This document shows, in pieces, positions 53,993 to 62,907 of a DNA stretch of 64,000 nt. The notes beneath the pieces are model-generated. The model was not told where the DNA came from and did not search any database. It saw only the letters and a list, made by a program, of their open reading frames with translations. A program made the position numbers and the translations under genes. How positions within the stretch are numbered: the stretch's first letter is position 1; each line of letters opens with the position of its first letter. Location: positions 3,534,001 through 3,598,000 of the forward strand of contig NC_018721.1 of assembly GCF_000153485.2 (NCBI RefSeq), read 5' to 3'. The stretch is from Psychroflexus torquis ATCC 700755. GTDB lineage: Bacteria > Bacteroidota > Bacteroidia > Flavobacteriales > Flavobacteriaceae.

Positions 53993-56983
53993 ATGAAACA
54001 AAATGTCTTCTTATTATTTTGCTTATTTAGTTTGAGTCTTTTTGCTCAGGATTATTTTCCTGACAATAAGGCTGTAAAAACTAGATCCAGCAATTATATC
54101 GCCTTGGAATCTGCGATTATTCATATTTCTCCAACAGAGACTATCGAAAATGCAACTCTTCTGATCAAGGATGGAAAAATTGTAGAGGCTGGTAAAAATG
54201 TAAAATTACCTCAGAATACAGTTAAAATTGACGCCAATGGAAAACACATCTATCCGTCATTTGTTGAAGTCTACTCAGATTTTGGAATCAAGGATATCCA
54301 AAAAGCGCCAAGTTCTAGTCAGCCACAATATGAGCCTAATAGAAAAGGATACTATTGGAATGATCATGTAAGACCAGAGCAATCTGCAAAATCTCATTTT
54401 AAATTTGACGAAAAAACTGCTGCAACTATGCGTAAAGCTGGTTTTGGAGCAGTAAATACGCATGTTACTGATGGATTCATAAGAGGAAATGGTGCTTTAA
54501 TGGCATTAGTGGAGGGTGATAACTTCAACAGTAACCTGCTGAATGAGAATTCAGGTATGTATTATGAATTTAGCAAAAGCAAACAGTCTAGACAAGCTTA
54601 CCCAAGTTCTATAATGGGATATACTGCTTTATTGAGACAATTTTATCATGATAGCAAAGCTTATCAAAACAAAATTATAGAAGAGAAAGATCTTGCTATT
54701 GAAGCGTATCTTGCTAAGAAAAGTCTACCCCAATTATTTTCTGTAGACGATTATCTGGATGCTTTACGGGCCGATAAGATTGGAGATCAATTTGGAGTGC
54801 AATACACCATCATTGGATCTGGAGATGAATATAAAAGAGTAGAAACCATAAAAGCGACCAACGCTCATTTTGTGCTGCCTTTAAAATTTCCAGATGCTTT
54901 CAATGTTGAAGATCCTTTCCTAAGAGATTATCTCTCTTTGGGGGAGATGAAACACTGGCAGTATGCTCCAGTGAATGCTAAAATCCTTTCAGAAAATGGA
55001 ATAGACATATCATTTACAACTAAGGGTCTAAAATCACCAGAAGATTTACTTAAAAATCTAAAAAAGTCAGTTGACTTGGGCTTGGATAAAACCATAGCTT
55101 TTGCAGCTTTAACCACTCAACCTGCAAAAGTTATCGGTGCTTCAGACCTTTTAGGAACTTTGGAGAAGGGTAAAATTGCCAATTTTATTATCACGTCTCA
55201 TGAATTATTTGAAGATGAATTTAAAATTCATGAAAACTGGGTTCAAGGTCACCGCCATAGTTACGAGCCTTTGGATGTTGTGGATATTTCAGGCAACTAT
55301 GATTTGGTTTTTAATGGTGAAACTTTCGATATGGCCATCAAAAACAAATCTGGAAAATTCTCTGTTGAAGTTGTAAAAGATACTTTAAAATTAGGAACTA
55401 AACTCAATTATGAAGAGGACTGGATGACTCTAATTTTGAATGATACTGACAAATCAAAAGAAGAGTATGCTATTTTATCTTCAAAAATAGAGCCTTTTCA
55501 ATCTAGTTTCAGTGGTAAAGTTATTTTAGCAAATGGGGATACAACAGGTTTTAAAGCAACGCAAAAAACAGAGGAATCTTCAGAAAATTCAGAAAAGAAG
55601 GATGAAGAGGAGGAAGAAGAAAGCATGGAAATGCTATCGATGTCTTATCCTAATCTGGCTTATGGAAGAGATGAAGCCTCTACAGAATCAGAGCGTTTAC
55701 TGATTAAAAACGCCACAGTGATTACTGGAGAATCTGAAGGAACGCTGGAAAATACAGACGTTTTACTCAAGGACGGAAAAATCGATAAAATTGGTAAAGA
55801 CTTGAGTGATAGAGGTGCAAAAGTTATTGATGGAACTGGTAAGTTTTTAACGGCAGGAATAATAGATGAGCATTCTCATATCGCGGGAACTTCCATAAAT
55901 GAAGGAGGGCATAATTCCTCTGCAGAAGTCACTATGGAAGATGCCGTAGATCCTGATGATATAAGTATTTATAGAGCAATTGCAGGTGGAGTCACCAGTA
56001 TACAATTGTTACATGGATCTGCAAATCCAATTGGTGGACGTTCTGCTATTTTAAAATTGAAATGGGGAGAGAACGCAGAAGATCTTATTTATAACAATTC
56101 ACCAAAATATATAAAATTTGCCCTTGGGGAAAATGTAAAACAATCCAACTGGGGTGGTAACTCAAGATTTCCACAAACTAGAATGGGGGTGGAGCAAGTG
56201 TTTAGAGATTACTTCTCTAGAGCTAAAGCTTATGGCGAGAAAAAAGCTACAGGTGAGCCTTATCGATACGATGATGAAATGGAAACTCTACTTGAAATTA
56301 TCAATGGAGAGCGATTTATCAGTTGCCATTCTTATGTTCAAAGTGAAATCAATATGCTGATGAAAGTAGCCGAAGAATTTGATTTTAAGGTCAACACATT
56401 TACCCATATCTTGGAAGGTTATAAGGTGGCCGATATCATGAGAGAACATGGAGCAGGTGCTTCTACCTTCAGCGATTGGTGGGCTTACAAATACGAAGTA
56501 AAAGATGCAATCCCCTTCAATGCCTCTATCATGCACAACCAAGGTGTTACTGTAGCCATAAATAGTGATGATGGCGAAATGATAAGACGCTTAAATCAAG
56601 AAGCGGCTAAAAGCATGAAATATGGTGGAGTGTCTGCTGAAGACGCCTGGAAATTTGTCACGCTTAATCCTGCAAAACTTCTTCATCTAGACGATAGAGT
56701 AGGAAGTATAAAAGAAGGAAAAGATGCAGATGTTGTCCTTTGGAATGCAGATCCTCTTTCCATTTACGCGAAACCTGAAAAAACGATTATAGAAGGGGTT
56801 GTGTATTTTGATATCGAAAAAGATAAAGTGATGCGCGATCAAATTCAGAAGGAAAGACAATTCTTAATCCATAAAATGATGAAAGCTAAAAATAAAGGTT
56901 TAAAAACTCAGCCTATTCAAAAGAAAGAGAAAGCCTTTTTACACTGCGATAGTTTAGACGATATTAACCACATACACGAATAA
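53993..56983 (+). CDS. Secreted double amidohydrolase-family protein
   Basis: 996 residues with a signal peptide (1-18). It contains two amidohydrolase modules. The N-terminal one (about 35-440) is degenerate: where the first metal motif (HxH) should be it reads YPSFVEVYSD at 87-96. The C-terminal one (about 575-960) keeps IDEHSHIAG with H627 and H629, then CHSYVQSE, FTHILEGYK and INSDDGEM (metal-binding Asp). An acidic linker (EKKDEEEEEESMEM) separates them. It probably hydrolyses a cyclic amide or dipeptide in the periplasm. Stop and the next start are one base apart. Confidence 0.9.
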   Translation: MKQNVFLLFCLFSLSLFAQDYFPDNKAVKTRSSNYIALESAIIHISPTETIENATLLIKDGKIVEAGKNVKLPQNTVKIDANGKHIYPSFVEVYSDFGIKDIQKAPSSSQPQYEPNRKGYYWNDHVRPEQSAKSHFKFDEKTAATMRKAGFGAVNTHVTDGFIRGNGALMALVEGDNFNSNLLNENSGMYYEFSKSKQSRQAYPSSIMGYTALLRQFYHDSKAYQNKIIEEKDLAIEAYLAKKSLPQLFSVDDYLDALRADKIGDQFGVQYTIIGSGDEYKRVETIKATNAHFVLPLKFPDAFNVEDPFLRDYLSLGEMKHWQYAPVNAKILSENGIDISFTTKGLKSPEDLLKNLKKSVDLGLDKTIAFAALTTQPAKVIGASDLLGTLEKGKIANFIITSHELFEDEFKIHENWVQGHRHSYEPLDVVDISGNYDLVFNGETFDMAIKNKSGKFSVEVVKDTLKLGTKLNYEEDWMTLILNDTDKSKEEYAILSSKIEPFQSSFSGKVILANGDTTGFKATQKTEESSENSEKKDEEEEEESMEMLSMSYPNLAYGRDEASTESERLLIKNATVITGESEGTLENTDVLLKDGKIDKIGKDLSDRGAKVIDGTGKFLTAGIIDEHSHIAGTSINEGGHNSSAEVTMEDAVDPDDISIYRAIAGGVTSIQLLHGSANPIGGRSAILKLKWGENAEDLIYNNSPKYIKFALGENVKQSNWGGNSRFPQTRMGVEQVFRDYFSRAKAYGEKKATGEPYRYDDEMETLLEIINGERFISCHSYVQSEINMLMKVAEEFDFKVNTFTHILEGYKVADIMREHGAGASTFSDWWAYKYEVKDAIPFNASIMHNQGVTVAINSDDGEMIRRLNQEAAKSMKYGGVSAEDAWKFVTLNPAKLLHLDDRVGSIKEGKDADVVLWNADPLSIYAKPEKTIIEGVVYFDIEKDKVMRDQIQKERQFLIHKMMKAKNKGLKTQPIQKKEKAFLHCDSLDDINHIHE

Positions 56984-56984
56984 G

Positions 56985-58277
56985 ATGAAATATATACATA
57001 TACTATTAAGCTGTGTCGTTGCACTGGCCTCTACACAATTTATAAATGCTCAACAAACCCCAGCCCCACAGCAAACTGAAACTATTTCGATAGTGGGAGC
57101 GACCGCTCATATTGGTAATACGGATGTCGTTGAAAATTCTGTAGTGGTTTTTGAAGATGGAAAAATAACTTATGTCGGCACAGATACCTCACAAGCAAAA
57201 GGGAAAACCATCGATGCTAATGGGAAACATGTCTATCCTGGCTTTATAGCTCCCAATGCTACTTTAGGCCTTGTAGAGATTGATGCTGTTGCCGCTACGG
57301 ACGATAAAGATGAAATGGGTAAAATGTTACCTCACGTTAGAAGTTTAATCGCCTACAACGCTGAAAGTCAAGTCGTAGAAAGTATGCGTCCCAACGGTGT
57401 GTTGATGGGCCAGATTACACCACAAGGTGGGCGTATTTCTGGAACTTCTTCTATTGTTCAATTTGACGCTTGGAATTGGGAAGATGCGGTTATTAAAGAA
57501 AATGATGCTATTCACTTAAATTGGCCTAATGGGTTTAGCAGAAGTGGAAGTTGGTATGATACGGATAGAGTTTGGGAGAAAAATAAAGAGTACACCCAAG
57601 AAATAGATGAAGTGGTGGCTTACTTTAAAAATGCTGAAGCCTATGTTCCTGGCTCTAAAGAAAAAGACTTGGAATTTGAGGCCATGGACGGATTGTTTGA
57701 CGGTTCAAAAGGTTTATTTATCCATGTGGATGGCGAAAAGGAAATCAAAGATGTGATTAGCTTTAAAAGAAAAATGGATCTAAACAGAGTGACTATTGTT
57801 GGTGGATATCACGCTTATAAAGTAGCTGCCGATTTAAAAGCTAATGGTATTTCTGTATTGATACAACGGACACATCTCAATCCAAATTTTGAAGATGATG
57901 ATTATGATTTACCCTATAAATTGCCGAAATTACTTAGTGATGCTGGCGTTTTAGTAGCCTTGGAAGGAAGTGGGCGTATGGAACGTATGAATTCTCGAAA
58001 CCTACCATTTTATGCAGGAACTGCTGCTGCATTTGGAGTGGATAAGGAATTGGCATTACAGATGATCACCCTTAATACAGCAAAAATTCTTGGCATGGAA
58101 GATCAAATTGGTTCTCTTGAAGTGGGAAAAGATGCTACCCTTTTTATCAGTGAAGGCGATGCCCTCGATATGCGAGGAAATATTTTAACCAAAGCTTTTA
58201 TACAAGGAAGGGATATAAGTTTAGAGACTCATCAAACGGAATTGTACAAAAGGTATTCAAAAAAATACGAAGACTAG
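56985..58277 (+). CDS. Amidohydrolase-family protein lacking metal ligands
   Basis: 430 residues with a signal peptide (1-22, ending INAQ). It shows the amidohydrolase composite-domain start (VENSVVVFEDGKITYVG, GKHVYPGFIAPNATLG) and the family C-terminus (LNTAKILGMEDQIGSLEVGKDA) but the HxH of strand 1 is replaced (PGFIAPNA) and the later His and Asp ligands are not seen. It resembles the degenerate N-terminal half of the preceding protein. Likely a non-catalytic partner of that enzyme, with one-base gap between the genes. Confidence 0.85.
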   Translation: MKYIHILLSCVVALASTQFINAQQTPAPQQTETISIVGATAHIGNTDVVENSVVVFEDGKITYVGTDTSQAKGKTIDANGKHVYPGFIAPNATLGLVEIDAVAATDDKDEMGKMLPHVRSLIAYNAESQVVESMRPNGVLMGQITPQGGRISGTSSIVQFDAWNWEDAVIKENDAIHLNWPNGFSRSGSWYDTDRVWEKNKEYTQEIDEVVAYFKNAEAYVPGSKEKDLEFEAMDGLFDGSKGLFIHVDGEKEIKDVISFKRKMDLNRVTIVGGYHAYKVAADLKANGISVLIQRTHLNPNFEDDDYDLPYKLPKLLSDAGVLVALEGSGRMERMNSRNLPFYAGTAAAFGVDKELALQMITLNTAKILGMEDQIGSLEVGKDATLFISEGDALDMRGNILTKAFIQGRDISLETHQTELYKRYSKKYED

Positions 58278-58282
58278 TTTTT

Positions 58283-58342
58283 AAAAGTTTATCATAAAAG
58301 AAGCTGCCCTGAATAGGCAGCTTTTTTTTATGATAAACTTTT
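58283..58342 (+). terminator. Long terminator hairpin after the amidohydrolase operon
   Basis: AAAAGTTTATCAT (58283-58295) pairs with ATGATAAACTTTT (58330-58342), and inside AGCTGCC pairs with GGCAGCT with a run of Ts, giving a long stem typical of a rho-independent terminator. Confidence 0.8.
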
Positions 58343-59407
58343 GGCTTCGACGAGGAATCTCAATGTCATTCCGACGGAGAAGCTCTTTTTGCTTCGACGA
58401 GGAATCTTTTTGTTTTCGAAAGGGGTAGATTCTTCAGTCGCGAAAAGCTCTTTCAGAATGACAGCAGCATCTTTTCATTCCGACAATAAGAGGAATCTCA
58501 ATGTCATTCCGACAGAGAAGCTCTTTTGCTTTGACGAGGAATCTATGTGCTTTCGAAAGGGACAGATTCTTCAGTCGCAAAAAGCTCCTTCAGAATGACA
58601 GTGGCGTCTTGTCATTCCGACAGAGAAGTTTTTTGGCTTTGACGAGGAATCTCAATGTCATTCCGACAGAGAAGTTTTTTTGCTTCGACGAGGAATCTTT
58701 TTGTTTTCGAAAGGGATAGATTCTTCAGTCGCCTATCGGCTCCTTCAGAATGACAGCGGCGTTTTGTCATTCCGACAGAGAGGCTCTTTTTGCCTTGACG
58801 AGGAATCTTTTTGTTTTCGACAGGGATAGATTCTTCAGTCGCCTATCGGCTCCTTCAGAATGACAGCTGCGTTTTGTCATTCCGACAGAGAAGTTTTTTT
58901 GCTTCGACGAGGAATCTCAATGTCATTCCGACAGAGAGGCTGTTTTTGCCTTGACGAGGAATCTCAATGTCATTCCGACAGAGAAGCTTTTTGCTTCGAC
59001 GAGGAATCTTTAGTTTTTCGACAGGGATAGATTCTTCAGTCGCCGAAAAGGCTTCTTCAGAATGACATCAGCGTCTTGTCACTCCGACAGAGAAGCTTTT
59101 TGCTTCGCCGAGGAATCTCAGTGTCATTCCGACAGAGAAGCCCTTTTGCTTTGACGAGGAATCTTTTTGTTTTCGAAATGGATAGATTCTTCAGTCCCCG
59201 AAAAGGCTCCTTCAGAATGACATCAGCGTCTTTTCATTCCTACGATAAGAGGAATCTCAATGTCATTCCGACAGAGAAGCCTTTTGCTTCGCCGAGGAAT
59301 CTCAGTGTCATTCCGACAGAGAGGCTCTTTTTGCCTTGACGAGGAATCTTTTTGTTTTCGACAGGGATAGATTCTTCAGTCGCGAAAAGCTCCTTCAGAA
59401 TGACAGT
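58343..59407. repeat. Array of palindromic intergenic repeats, left of recG
   Basis: About 14 copies of a forward half-unit, TCATTCCGAC-AGAGAAG-(Tn)-GCTTCGAC-GAGGAATCT, and about seven inverted half-units (GATTCTTCAGTCGC ... CCTTCAGAATGACA), most pairs separated by about 20 bases such as TTTTTGTTTTCGAAAGGGA. Forward and inverted half-units are imperfect reverse complements, so each pair can form a hairpin of about 100 bases. Some forward units are chained by CAATG and two are shortened (TCATTCCGAC-AATAAGAGG). No gene lies in this stretch; reading frames within it (MSFRQRS-type) are artefacts of the repeat. Confidence 0.9.
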
Positions 59408-59485
59408 GGCTAAATATCTTTTCAAGAGAAAGGCTTTTTTTATGTATGAAATTCAAATTTTAGCAAAATATATTATATTCGTATT

Positions 59486-61588
59486 ATGGACGCAAAAACC
59501 CTACAAACACCCATCGAATACTTAAAAGGTGTTGGGCCCAATAGAGCAGATTTATTGAAAACTGAACTGCATATCCATAGTTTTCAAAATTTACTTGAGT
59601 TTTTCCCATTTAGATATATAGATAAGTCTCGCTTTTATAAAATATCTGAGTTGCAGGATAATTCTGCTGAAGTTCAAATTATCGGAAAGATAACAGGGGT
59701 GCGGACTCTTCCTATGAAACAGGGTAAGCGGGTGGTTGCAAACTTTCAAGATGATACTGGCAGTATAGAGTTGGTTTGGTTTCGAGGTCACAAATGGATT
59801 TTGGAAAACGTGAATACGAATGCGCCTTATGTCATTTTTGGTAAATTGAATAATTTCAATGGTAGTTTTTCGATGCCACATCCTGAAATTGAAGAGTTGG
59901 AAAAAGCCAAAACAAAGTCTAACGTTAAAATGTATCCGGTATATCCTTCTACTGAAAAATTAAGCAAAAGAGGGATTTCCAATCGTATGATAAGCACCTT
60001 GATGTTTGGGTTGCTTGAACAATCAGGTAATTTTAGCGAAACCTTACCCTCTTCGATCATAGCGGATCTAAAGTTAATATCGAAGACAGAAGCCATGATT
60101 AATGTCCATTTTCCTCAATCTTCAGAGCTTTTGGCAAAAGCGCAATTCCGACTCAAGTTTGAAGAGTTTTTCTACATCCAATTGCAGTTACTTAGAAAAA
60201 ATGCGGTTCATAAATCAAAAATTAAAGGCTTTAGGTTTAAGCAAGTGGGTGAGTATTTCAATGCGTTTTATAACACTGTTCTTCCATTTGAACTTACTGG
60301 TGCTCAAAAGCGAGTACTGAAAGAAATACGCAAAGATCTAGGAAGTAATGCTCAGATGAATCGCTTATTACAGGGTGATGTAGGCTCAGGAAAAACCATA
60401 GTGGCTCTTATGAGTATGTTGATAGCTATAGATAATGGATTTCAGGCCTGTTTGATGGCACCAACCGAAATTCTGGCTTCACAACATTATGAGGGCATTT
60501 CAGAATTATGTGAACCTATAGGCGTTCAAGTGGAGATCTTGACAGGTTCCACCAAGAAGAAGGATAGAAAAGTATTACATGAACGCCTTCAAAATGGCGA
60601 ATTGCATATTTTAATCGGTACCCATGCGCTTATTGAAGATACCGTAAAATTCAAAAACATCGGTCTAGCCGTTATCGATGAGCAGCACAGATTTGGAGTT
60701 GCACAGCGTGCTAAACTATGGAAGAAAAATACGTTACCTCCTCACGTACTAGTAATGACAGCCACACCTATTCCTAGGACTTTGGCTATGAGTCTGTATG
60801 GCGATTTAGACATATCTGTGATCGATGAATTGCCGCCAGGAAGGAAACCCATCAAAACCGTACATCGCTTCGATAGCAATCGCTTAAAGGTTTTCAAATT
60901 TATAAAAGATGAAGTCCATAAAGGTCGCCAAGTGTATATCGTTTATCCACTAATTGAAGAATCTGCCAACTTTGACTATAAAGATCTAATGGACGGCTAT
61001 GCAAGTATAGAACGCGAATTTCCAAAACCCAAGTATCAAATTTCAATTGTTCATGGCAAGATGAAGCCTCAAGACAAAGCTTACGAGATGGAACGCTTCG
61101 TTAAAGGAAAAACACAGATCATGGTCGCCACCACTGTTATAGAAGTTGGCGTTAACGTCCCTAATGCCAGTTTGATGATTATAGAAAGTGCTGAGCGTTT
61201 TGGCTTATCACAGTTACACCAATTGAGAGGTCGAGTAGGGCGAGGGGCAGAGCAGAGCTATTGTGTTCTCATCACAGGGAAAAAATTAAGTGCTGATGGG
61301 AAAACTCGGATGGAAACCCTGACGGGAACCAACGACGGATTTGAAATCGCTGAGGTAGATTTAAAATTGAGAGGCCCTGGTAATCTGATGGGAACCCAGC
61401 AAAGCGGCGTTCTCGAATTAAAAATTGCTGACTTGGTTAAGGATAATCAGATTTTAAAAATTGCTCGGAGCTATGCCCACCATGTTATCAAGGCCGATCC
61501 TAATTTCAAATTAGAGGAGCACCACATGATCAATGTGGCCTTCAGAGCCCTATTTAATGATAAGACGATTTGGAATTATATAAGTTAG
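59486..61588 (+). CDS. recG: ATP-dependent DNA helicase RecG
   Basis: 700 residues, full length. An N-terminal wedge/OB domain (KQGKRVVANFQDDTGSIELV), then the SF2 helicase core with Walker A GDVGSGKTIVA, Walker B DEQH in VIDEQHRFGVAQRAK, motif III TATPIPRTLAMSLYGD and motif VI LRGRVGRGAEQ, and the TRG-like end FEIAEVDLKLRGPG. It remodels stalled forks and branched DNA. It lies between the two repeat arrays and reads alone; the promoter must lie in the 79 bases before the start. Confidence 0.97.
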   Translation: MDAKTLQTPIEYLKGVGPNRADLLKTELHIHSFQNLLEFFPFRYIDKSRFYKISELQDNSAEVQIIGKITGVRTLPMKQGKRVVANFQDDTGSIELVWFRGHKWILENVNTNAPYVIFGKLNNFNGSFSMPHPEIEELEKAKTKSNVKMYPVYPSTEKLSKRGISNRMISTLMFGLLEQSGNFSETLPSSIIADLKLISKTEAMINVHFPQSSELLAKAQFRLKFEEFFYIQLQLLRKNAVHKSKIKGFRFKQVGEYFNAFYNTVLPFELTGAQKRVLKEIRKDLGSNAQMNRLLQGDVGSGKTIVALMSMLIAIDNGFQACLMAPTEILASQHYEGISELCEPIGVQVEILTGSTKKKDRKVLHERLQNGELHILIGTHALIEDTVKFKNIGLAVIDEQHRFGVAQRAKLWKKNTLPPHVLVMTATPIPRTLAMSLYGDLDISVIDELPPGRKPIKTVHRFDSNRLKVFKFIKDEVHKGRQVYIVYPLIEESANFDYKDLMDGYASIEREFPKPKYQISIVHGKMKPQDKAYEMERFVKGKTQIMVATTVIEVGVNVPNASLMIIESAERFGLSQLHQLRGRVGRGAEQSYCVLITGKKLSADGKTRMETLTGTNDGFEIAEVDLKLRGPGNLMGTQQSGVLELKIADLVKDNQILKIARSYAHHVIKADPNFKLEEHHMINVAFRALFNDKTIWNYIS

Positions 61589-61596
61589 AGTTTGTC

Positions 61597-62766
61597 CTCG
61601 TCGAGGAATCTCTTTGTCATTCCGACAGAGAAGCTCTTTTGCTTTGCCGGGGAATCTCAATGTCATTCCGACAGAGAAGCTCTTTTTTGCTTCGTCGAGG
61701 AATCTCAATGTCATTCCGACAGAGAAGTTCTTTTGCTTTGACGAGGAATCTTAATGTCATTCCGACAGAGAAGTTTTTGTCTTCGACGAGGAATCTATGT
61801 ACTTTCGATAAAAAGAGATTATTCAGTCGCTGAAAAAGGCTCCTTCAGAATGACAGTAATGTGTTGTCATTCCGACAGAGAAGTCCTTTTGCTTCGACGA
61901 GGAATCTATGTGCTTTCGATAGCTAAGATTCTTCAGTCGCTGAAAAGGCTCCTTCAGAATGACATCAGCGTCTTGTCATTCCGACAGAGAAGTTCTTTTG
62001 CTTCGACGAGGAATCTTAATGTCATTCCGACAGAGAAGTTTTTGTCTTCGACGAGGAATCTATGTACTTTCGATAAAAAGAGATTATTCAGTCGCTGAAA
62101 AAGGCTCCTTCAGAATGACAGTAACGTGTTGTCATTCCGACAGAGAAGTCCTTTTGCTTCGACGAGGAATCTCAATATCATTCCGACAGAGAAGTTTTGT
62201 CTTCGACGAGGAATCTATGTACTTTCGATAAAAAGAGATTATTCAGTCGCTGAAAAGGCTCCTTCAGAATGACAGCAGCGTCTTGTCATTCCGTCAGAGA
62301 AGTTTTTTGCTTCGACGAGGAATCTATGTGCTTTCGATAAAAAGAGATTCTTCAGTCGCTGAAAAGGCTCCTTCAGAATGACAGCAGCGTCTTGTCATTC
62401 CGTCAGAGAAGTTTTTTGCTTCGACGAGGAATCTATGTGTTTTCGACAGCTAAGATTCTTCAGTCACCAAAAAGGCTCTTTCAGAATGACAACAGCGTCT
62501 TGTCATTCCGATGATAAGAGGAATCTCAATGTCATTCCGACAGAGAAGCTTTTTTGCTTCGACGAGGAATCTATGTGCTTTCGACAGTTAAGATTCTTCA
62601 GTTGCGAAAAGCTCCTTCAGAATGACAGCAGCATCTTGTCATTCCGACAATAAGAGGAATCTCAATGTCATTCCGACAGAGAAGTTTTTGTTTTCGACGA
62701 GGAATCTATGTACTTTCGATAAAAAGAGATTATTCAGTCGCTGAAAAAGGTTCCTTCAGAATGACA
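61597..62766. repeat. Array of palindromic intergenic repeats, right of recG
   Basis: About 15 forward and eight inverted half-units of the same family as the left array, but here the spacers are mainly ATGTACTTTCGATAAAAAGAG or ATGTGCTTTCGATAGCTAAG, different from the TTTTTGTTTTCGA spacers at left. A block of about 200 bases is duplicated at an offset of about 265 bases (around 61710-61907 and 61975-62171) with very few differences. The final unit runs into unique sequence near 62770. No coding gene is present. Confidence 0.9.
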
Positions 62767-62907
62767 GGGAGTAGCCTGAGATACCTTCTTCAGAATGAAC
62801 TGTGATTAAAACAAGCTTTTGATTGATGATTTTTGTTATATATTAACGCTATTTTTAATAATTTCTCACACAAAGTTTTTCCTTAAAAAATATTTCAATA
62901 TCAAATT

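Noticed and set aside
58341..59339. Overlapping open frames of 60-90 residues with MSFRQRS and RRGI-type repeats
   Set aside because: They follow the palindromic DNA repeat in several frames, change frame between units and have no independent coding signature; the DNA repeat explains them.
61570..62653. Open frames of 85-115 residues with FDEES and MSFRQRS-type repeats
   Set aside because: Same reason; they depend on repeat length modulo three and are not conserved between the two arrays.
58343..62766. CRISPR array
   Set aside because: Units are imperfect, self-complementary and of variable length, the spacers are shared rather than unique, and no cas gene is near.
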